From NCBI GenBank assembly GCA_026913215.1, contig JAPTYK010000001.1, positions 6,324,001 through 6,388,000 of the forward strand: a stretch of 64,000 nt of DNA, given 5' to 3'. Under the pieces are notes generated by a model. The model was not told the DNA's origin. It did no database searches and worked only from the letters and a program-made list of their open reading frames with translations. This DNA comes from Streptomyces diastatochromogenes. Lineage in GTDB: Bacteria; Actinomycetota; Actinomycetes; Streptomycetales; Streptomycetaceae. Shown here piece by piece: positions 59,087-64,000 of this stretch (position 1 is its first letter; each line of letters begins with the position of its first letter). A program made the position numbers and the translations under genes.

Positions 59087-60308
59087 ATGCGGCAGACGGC
59101 TTCGGAGGGCCGCGGGCCGGTGCGCTACGGACCTCCCGCGCCCGACACCGGACTGCCCGTGCTGCCCGGACTCGCCGGGATCCTCGCCGCCGCGGCGGAC
59201 CGGACCGCGCCCGAGCCGCCGGGGGCGGGGCCGTGCTGCGAGGCGGCGGCCGGGTACTGGTGGCGGCGCGGCCTGCGGACCCACCCGAGGACGTGGTGGC
59301 CGCGCCCGGAGCCCCGCCCTCCTGCTGGCCCTGATCGCGGCCCACGGCGGCGACCTGCTGCTGCCCCGCCCTGCCCCGCCTGGTGGACCCCGCAGGCCCG
59401 GCTGCTCGGCCGCCCCGCGTACCACGTGCCCACACCGGCCGAGGCGGGCGGCGTCCCCGATCCCTACGCCCTCCTGGAGACCGTCCGGCGGATCCGCGCC
59501 GAGGGCGGCGACCCCGGGTCGTGCTGCTGTCCGTCGCCGACGACCCCACCGCCACCGTCGCCCCGCCCGAACTCGTCCGCGAGGCCTGCGAGGCCGCCGT
59601 CGCCGAGGGCCTCCACGTCATCAGCGACGAGACCTGGCGCGACACCCTCCACCACCCGCACGGCACGATGCTGCTCAGCCCCGCCGAGATGTGCCCCGAC
59701 GACGTCACCGTCCTCACCGACCTCGGCGGCGCCCTCACCCCGCCGCCTGGCCCTGCGCCGTCGCCCGCTTCCCGCCCACCGACCCGTCCCGTGCCGACCG
59801 CTGGACCGACCGCAGGGCCCGCGTCCTCGACGTGCTCACCGCCCTCGGGGCCCTCGTCCCCGGGCCCGTGGCCCCGCCATGGCCCACGCCCTCGACGAAC
59901 CCGAGGACGTCACCGTACGGGCCCGGCGCGCCGCGACCGCCCACGGACTCCTCGCTGCGGCCGCGCACCGCGCCGTCCTCGCCTCCGGCGCCCTCGCCCG
60001 GCCCCCGCAGGTCGGCCGCCACCTCTACGCCGACCTCGGGCCGCTGCGCTCGGACTCGCCGCCCGGGGCGTCACCGACTCCCTGGAGCTGGAGAGCCACC
60101 TCACCGCGCGCCTCGGCGCCCCGCGACCGGCGGCCACCGCTTCGGCGACGAACTCGGCGCGCTGCGCGTCCGGTTCGGCACCGGCATGTTCCTCGGCCCG
60201 ACCGAGGAGGAGCGCGCCGAGACCCTCGCGGCCGCCGACCCCGTCGAACTCCCGCACGTGGCCCGCGCGTTGGACGACTTCGGGGGAGCCCTGGAGGAAC
60301 TCCGATGA
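59087..60308 (+). CDS. Aminotransferase class I/II-like protein without visible PLP lysine, frameshifted
   Basis: About 407 residues with the fold-type I aminotransferase layout: PEPPG...GYWWRRGLRTHPED at the start, LLLPRPCPAWWTPQARLLGR, EACEAAVAEGLHVISDETWRD (Asp for the PLP nitrogen) and VTVLTDLGGALTP where the Schiff-base lysine should be. No Lys codon occurs there in any frame. The C-terminal part has RPPQVGRHLYADLGPLR and FGDELGALRVRFGTG. Several frameshifts (near 59245, 59300, 59520, 59750, 59875, 60050 and 60130). The ATG at 59087 follows AGGAGG. It may be an inactive or non-transaminase relative. Confidence 0.65.
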
Positions 60309-60366
60309 CGGCGACCGCCCCACCCCCTCCCCGCAGCGCCCCGCACGAGCGGAACGGAGCCCGCAG

Positions 60367-61409
60367 ATGACCGAACGGACGGCACCCCCGCGCGGGCCGG
60401 ACAGCCCCGCACCACCCCGACCCGGTCATGCCCCCCGCCCCACCCCCGTCCTCCAGCCCCTCGGCCGGCTGCGGCAGGACTGGCCCCGCACCTTCGCCGA
60501 CCGGCTCACCGCGCCCCTCCCCGGCGTCCGGGCCCTGGCGCGGCTCGCCCGGAAGGAGCCGTACGGCCCCGGGCCGAGGGGCTCCGGGACATCCCGCTGC
60601 TGCCGTTCGAGCCCGGCCCGCTGCCGCCCGCCGGACCGGGCACCCTCGCCGTCACCTGGGCGGGGCACGCCAGTTGGGTCCTGCGGGTGGGCGGGCTCAC
60701 GGTCCTGACCGACCCCGTGTGGTCCCGCCGGATCTTCGGCACCCCGGCCCGGCTCACCCCGGTGGGGGTCCGCTGGGAGGACCTGCCGTCCATCGACGCC
60801 GTCGTCATCAGCCACAACCACTTCGACCACCTGGACGGCCCCACGCTCAAGCGGCTGCCCCGGCACACCCCCGTCTTCGTCCCGGCCGGGCTCGGCCGCT
60901 GGTTCACCCACCGCCGGTTCAGCCGGGTGACCGAGCTCGACTGGTGGGAGGCCGCCGAACTCGACGGCGTCCGCTTCGACTTCGTCCCCGCGCACCACTG
61001 GTCCAAGCGGACGCTCCTGGACACCTGCCGCTCCCTGTGGGGCGGCTGGGTGCTCACCGACCGGGCCGGGCACCGGATCCACTTCGCCGGGGACACCGGG
61101 TACGGGCACTGGTTCGCCGAGATCGGCCGCCGCTACCCCGGCATCGACCTGGCGCTGCTGCCGATCGGCGCGTACGACCCGCGCTGGTGGCTCAGCGACG
61201 TCCACACCGACCCGGAGGAGGCGGTCCGCGCCCACCAGGACCTCGGCGCCCGGCGGATGGCGCCCATGCACTGGGCCACCTTCGTGCTCTCCTCCGAGCC
61301 GGTCCTCGAACCCCTCACCCGGGTCAGGGCCGCCTGGGAGAAGGCCGGTCTGCCCCGCGAGGACCTGTGGGACCTGCCGGTCGGCGGCTCACGGGTGCTC
61401 GTGCCCTGA
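60367..61409 (+). CDS. MBL-fold metallo-hydrolase (NAPE-PLD/UlaG-like), frameshifted
   Basis: About 347 residues. The N-terminus has RQDWPRTFADRLTAPLPGVR and, after a shift near 60580, LAVTWAGHASWVLRVGGLTV and LTDPVWSRR. The metal motif is VISHNHFDHLDG; further ligands are in FVPAHHWSKR, HFAGDTGYG and APMHWATF. This set resembles phospholipase-D-like MBL proteins and UlaG. Substrate unknown. The ATG at 60367 follows GGAG. It is probably co-transcribed with the aminotransferase-like gene. The end overlaps the DedA gene by 21 bp. Confidence 0.87.
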
Positions 61410-62050
61410 CGGGACCTCCGGGCCCGGCCTCCGCACCCGCCGCCACAGCGCCGGGACCGCGCTGATCAGCACCGTCAGGCCGACCGCCGCGACGACCCCC
61501 TGCCAGGGCTCCGGGAAGAGCGAGCCGCCCAGGATGCCGATCAGCTGGTACGTCGCCGCCCACGCCAGGCACGCCGCCACGTCCGCCCGGACGAAGCGGC
61601 GCAGCGGCATCTGCGCGAGCAGGCACGCCAGCATCACCGGGATCCGCCCCGCCGGCACGAGCCGGGACAGCACGAGCACCGACACCTGGTGGGTGTCGAG
61701 CCGCTCCTGCGCGTGCGCGAGCCGGTCCGGCGTCACCCGGGACCGCAGCGCGGCGAGCCACCGCGAGCCGTTGCGGGAGCGGACCCGCGCTGCCCCAGCC
61801 AGTACAGCGCCGTGTCGCCGAGGCACGCGGCGAAGGACGCCACCAGGAAGACGAAGAGCAGCGAGAACGGCGAGGACTGGTGGAAGGCGACCACCGCCGC
61901 CGAACTGACGATCGCGCCCGTCGGCACGACCGGCACCAGCGCGCCGAGCGCCACGAGCAGGAACAGCGAGGGATAGCCGACCGCCTGCTGCGTCGACTCC
62001 GGCGGCAGCTCGCGCACCGCCGTGACCACGCCGGCGATACCACCGATCAC
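61389..62050 (-). CDS. DedA family membrane protein, frameshifted
   Basis: About 220 residues, VTT/SNARE-associated domain. It has YPSLFLLVALGALVPVVPTGA, ASFAACLGDTALYWLGQRG, then (one frame over) LSRLVPAGRIPVMLACLLAQ and AATYQLIGILGGSLFP. DedA proteins are membrane transporters or flippases, some for undecaprenyl phosphate. The GTG at 62050 follows GGAGG. A frameshift near 61785 joins the parts. It is convergent with the first MBL gene and lies 50 bp after the second. Confidence 0.87.
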
Positions 62051-62099
62051 CGTGCGACCTCCGGTTGGACGGTCCGGCGGGCCGGGACGTGCCCGCCCG

Positions 62100-62878
62100 T
62101 CACCGCGCGACCTCCGGCCGCACCCGCTCGCCGTGGCCGAGGAGGTGGACCGCCACCTTCGGCGCGAGCCGGGCCGCGTGCCGGACGAACTCGTCGCCCG
62201 GCGCGTGGAACTCGTGCGGACGGACCCCGTCGAGCCCGATCGGCCAGTACGTGCCGTAGTGCACCGGCACCGCGGCCGCCGGGGACAGCGCGGCCAGCGC
62301 CTCGGCGGCGCGGCCCGCGTCGAGGTGGCCGTGCCCGAGGTACGGTCCCCAGCCGCCGACCGGCAGCAGGGCCACGTCCACCGGGCCCACCGCGTCCGCC
62401 ATGCCGTCGAACAGGCCGGTGTCCCCGGCGAAGTACGTGCGCGCCTCGCCCTCGACGACGTAGCCGAGCGCGGGGAGCGGTGCGGACCGACCGGCAGCCG
62501 CCGCCCGTCGTGCAGCGCCGGGACGGCCCGTACCGTCACGCCCTCCACGGCGACCGCGTCGCCCGGCTCCACCTCGGTCAGCCGCAGCCCGTTCCGGTCG
62601 AGCCTGCGCAGTCCCGGTACGGCGGCGGGCGCGCCGCGCGGCACGAGGACCCGCGTCCCCGGCGGGAGCAGGGCGAGCGAGGGGAGGTGGAGGTGGTCGG
62701 CGTGCAGGTGCGAGACGAGGACGGCCTCGGCGCGGGCGGCCTCCGGCGGCGGCAGGGCGCCGCGCCGGCGGCGCAGGTGCGCGAGCCGCCGGGTGAACAG
62801 CGGATCGGTGAGGAAGCGGACCCCGGAGTCCTCGACCGTGCAGGTCGCGTGGCCCCACCAGGTGACCTCCACCGGCAT
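62100..62878 (-). CDS. MBL-fold metallo-hydrolase (UlaG-like), frameshifted
   Basis: About 259 residues. It starts MPVEVTWWGHATCTVEDSGV and has LTDPLFTRRLAHLRR, the metal motif VLVSHLHADHLHLPSL, VRAVPALHDGRR, then after a shift near 62480 TYFAGDTGLFDGMAD, LLPVGGWGPYLGHGHLD and VPVHYGTYWPIGL. It is more compact than the MBL protein at 60367, but of the same general type. Substrate unknown. The same-strand DedA gene starts 50 bp further on. Confidence 0.87.
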
Positions 62879-62987
62879 GCCGCCCTTCCGCCGTCCGTCC
62901 TCCGCGCCCGCCGCGCGGGCTCGTTCCGTAACGAGGGTAAATGTCCGGAGCCCGCTCCGGAGGATGTTCGGCCGTCACGATCCCCAG

Positions 62988-62993
62988 TAGGGT
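62988..62993 (+). promoter_or_regulatory. -10 element of a probable leaderless promoter
   Basis: TAGGGT lies exactly 6 bp before the ATG at 63000; no ribosome-binding site is present. Confidence 0.45.
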
Positions 62994-62999
62994 CGGCCC

Positions 63000-63404
63000 A
63001 TGGACGACGTTCGGGTGGCGGCGATCGCCAGCCTCACCCCGCTCGAAGAGCTGGACAGCGACCCCTTCCTTGTCGACACGCGCGGACAGCACGCGGTGTG
63101 CGCCCGCTGGGCCCACGACAAGGGGTACGTGCTGGCCCGTCAGCTGTTCTGCTACGGAATCCGCCCGGACCACGCGGAGCTCTGGGCCGATGTGGAGGCC
63201 GGGACGGTGGACCTCTTCGTGGCCCCCAGCGAGCGGGTCCTCGCCCGCGCGCTGACCTCCGTGCCGGGCTTCCGCGCCGAGTGCGAGCGGCGCGGCGTGC
63301 GGGTGGAGACGGTCGGACTTGACGAACCCCCGTACGACACGGCGGCCAAGGGGGGCGTCCACCGGCGGCTCTCGATGCCCACCGCCGGATACGACGGCGG
63401 CTGA
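63000..63404 (+). CDS. Hypothetical protein resembling a serine-recombinase N-terminal fold
   Basis: 134-residue intact protein. The order of segments recalls a resolvase catalytic domain: HAVCARWAHDKGYVLARQL, then LWADVEAGTVDLFVAPSERVLARAL, then FRAECERRGVRVETVGLDE. The N-terminal catalytic serine motif and the DNA-binding C-terminus of true recombinases are absent, so it is not expected to recombine DNA. It may have been recruited for another role. This likeness is by eye only. The start follows a leaderless-type -10 box. Confidence 0.65.
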   Translation: MDDVRVAAIASLTPLEELDSDPFLVDTRGQHAVCARWAHDKGYVLARQLFCYGIRPDHAELWADVEAGTVDLFVAPSERVLARALTSVPGFRAECERRGVRVETVGLDEPPYDTAAKGGVHRRLSMPTAGYDGG

Positions 63405-63489
63405 GGCGCCGACTCCTGACGCGCACCCCGCCCGATCGGCACCCTTGTGCCACGCTTGAGGCAGGAAACGGGCGAAAGGTGAAGCGGGC

Positions 63490-64000
63490 GTGGGTGACGG
63501 GCGATGGGGTGGCGCCGACCGCTGGCGGTCCGCGGGCAGGACGGTGGCGCGGGTGATCGTGGTCTGGGGGGTGTCCACGCTCACGATGCTCGTCCTCGCC
63601 GGGCTCCTTCCCGACTTCCAGCTCCAGTCCGCCGACGGCGACAGCTTCACCAGGACCGCGCTCACCGCCGCCACGGCCGCCGGCGTCTTCGGCCTGCTGG
63701 GCGCGCTCGTCTGGCCGGTGGTCGTACGGGCCCTGCTGCTCGTCCCGGCGCTCGTCCTCGGCCTGCTCGTCTTCTTCCTCAACGGCTCCCTGCTGCTCGT
63801 CGCGCTCCGCCTGATCCCCGACGGGCGCGGCGTCGCCGCCCCGAGACGGCCGTCGTGGTCGCCGCCGTCATGTCCGCCGTCGCCTCCGCCACCTCCACCG
63901 CCCTCGCGGTACGGGACGACGACGCGTACCGCCGCCGGCTCTACCGGCTCACCGGCCGCACCCGGCCCCGCGATCCCGGCGACACGGCGGGGCCGTGCCC
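63490..64000 (+). CDS. Membrane protein, N-terminal part, frameshifted and cut by the window end
   Basis: The GTG at 63490 starts VGDGRWGGADRWRSAGRTVA, followed by four hydrophobic helices: VIVVWGVSTLTMLVLAGLL, AATAAGVFGLLGALVWPVVV, LLLVPALVLGLLVFFLNGSL and, after a shift near 63840, VVVAAVMSAVASATSTALAV. The pattern matches the phage-holin-4-like membrane domain that in Streptomyces heads a larger protein with a phosphodiesterase-type C-terminus; the rest lies outside the window. AAGG upstream supports this start. Confidence 0.6.
   Translation, partial: MGDGRWGGADRWRSAGRTVARVIVVWGVSTLTMLVLAGLLPDFQLQSADGDSFTRTALTAATAAGVFGLLGALVWPVVVRALLLVPALVLGLLVFFLNGSLLLVALRLIPDGRGVAAPRRPSWSPPSCPPSPPPPPPPSRYGTTTRTAAGSTGSPAAPGPAIPATRRGRA

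Noticed and set aside
57105..59738. 877-residue open frame on the minus strand
   Set aside because: Antisense to the sulfite-oxidase-like and aminotransferase-like genes, low-complexity composition; only its end coincides with the real GNAT gene.
60305..60370. Tiny frame starting MTATAPPPP between the aminotransferase-like and MBL genes
   Set aside because: No ribosome-binding site of its own, low-complexity sequence and overlap with the ends of real genes.

Overview
The window is chromosomal DNA from a Streptomyces-like actinomycete. It has very high GC content, strong G/C bias at third codon positions, frequent GTG starts and gene sets typical of streptomycetes. I count about 58 protein genes, coding on both strands with few gaps. 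I see no tRNA, rRNA, CRISPR array, insertion sequence or prophage. About three quarters of the genes, including housekeeping ones, are broken by single-base frameshifts. At several sites, restoring one C to a short C run repairs the reading frame. I read this as assembly or base-calling error rather than gene decay, so gene spans below bridge the shifts.

Layout. 0-12 kb: a secreted trypsin-like protease, lipoate ligase, an inositol-phosphatase-like enzyme, a phytoene-dehydrogenase-like oxidoreductase, a Sua5/YciO protein, a phosphodiesterase, a DNA alkylation-repair pair (Ada/AlkA-type protein and Ogt), a Sir2 deacetylase, an orphan VapB-like protein and a BCCT transporter. 12-15.8 kb: glycerate kinase, a tandem GNAT protein, then psd-pssA for phosphatidylethanolamine synthesis. 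15.9-25.2 kb: a complete ethylmalonyl-CoA pathway operon (ccr, ecm, malyl-CoA lyase, mesaconyl-CoA hydratase, methylsuccinyl-CoA dehydrogenase), with a TetR regulator and a fused double 3-hydroxybutyryl-CoA dehydrogenase beside it. These convert crotonyl-CoA toward glyoxylate and propionyl-CoA and supply ethylmalonyl/methylmalonyl extender units.

25.4-35.3 kb: a HEAT-repeat protein, an MFS exporter, RidA, a secreted peptidase, a radical SAM protein with a LexA-type box in its promoter, an SRPBCC protein, an unusual MFS transporter with a C-terminal beta-sandwich tail, and an unknown protein with short repeats. 35.4-40.6 kb: a tight four-gene peptidase operon (M55, M20, S9, S66) suited to breaking down D-amino-acid or cell-wall peptides. 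40.8-48.2 kb: an NCS1-type permease operon with DUF1116, FdrA and DUF2877, divergent from a carbamate kinase. This resembles the E. coli fdrA-ylbE-ylbF set for carbamoyl transfer from ureide catabolism. A GntR regulator gene lies next to it, and matching palindromes occur in the locus.

48.3-64 kb: a secreted S15 peptidase, adenosine deaminase and a GntR/UTRA regulator sharing an operator-like palindrome, small membrane proteins, acetyltransferases, a DUF5107/TPR protein, a methyltransferase, a Tat-exported sulfite-oxidase-family enzyme, an aminotransferase-fold protein that seems to lack its lysine, two metallo-beta-lactamase-fold proteins flanking a DedA protein, a resolvase-like small protein, and a membrane protein cut by the window end. 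Several intergenic GC-rich tandem repeats and apparent leaderless promoters are listed separately.
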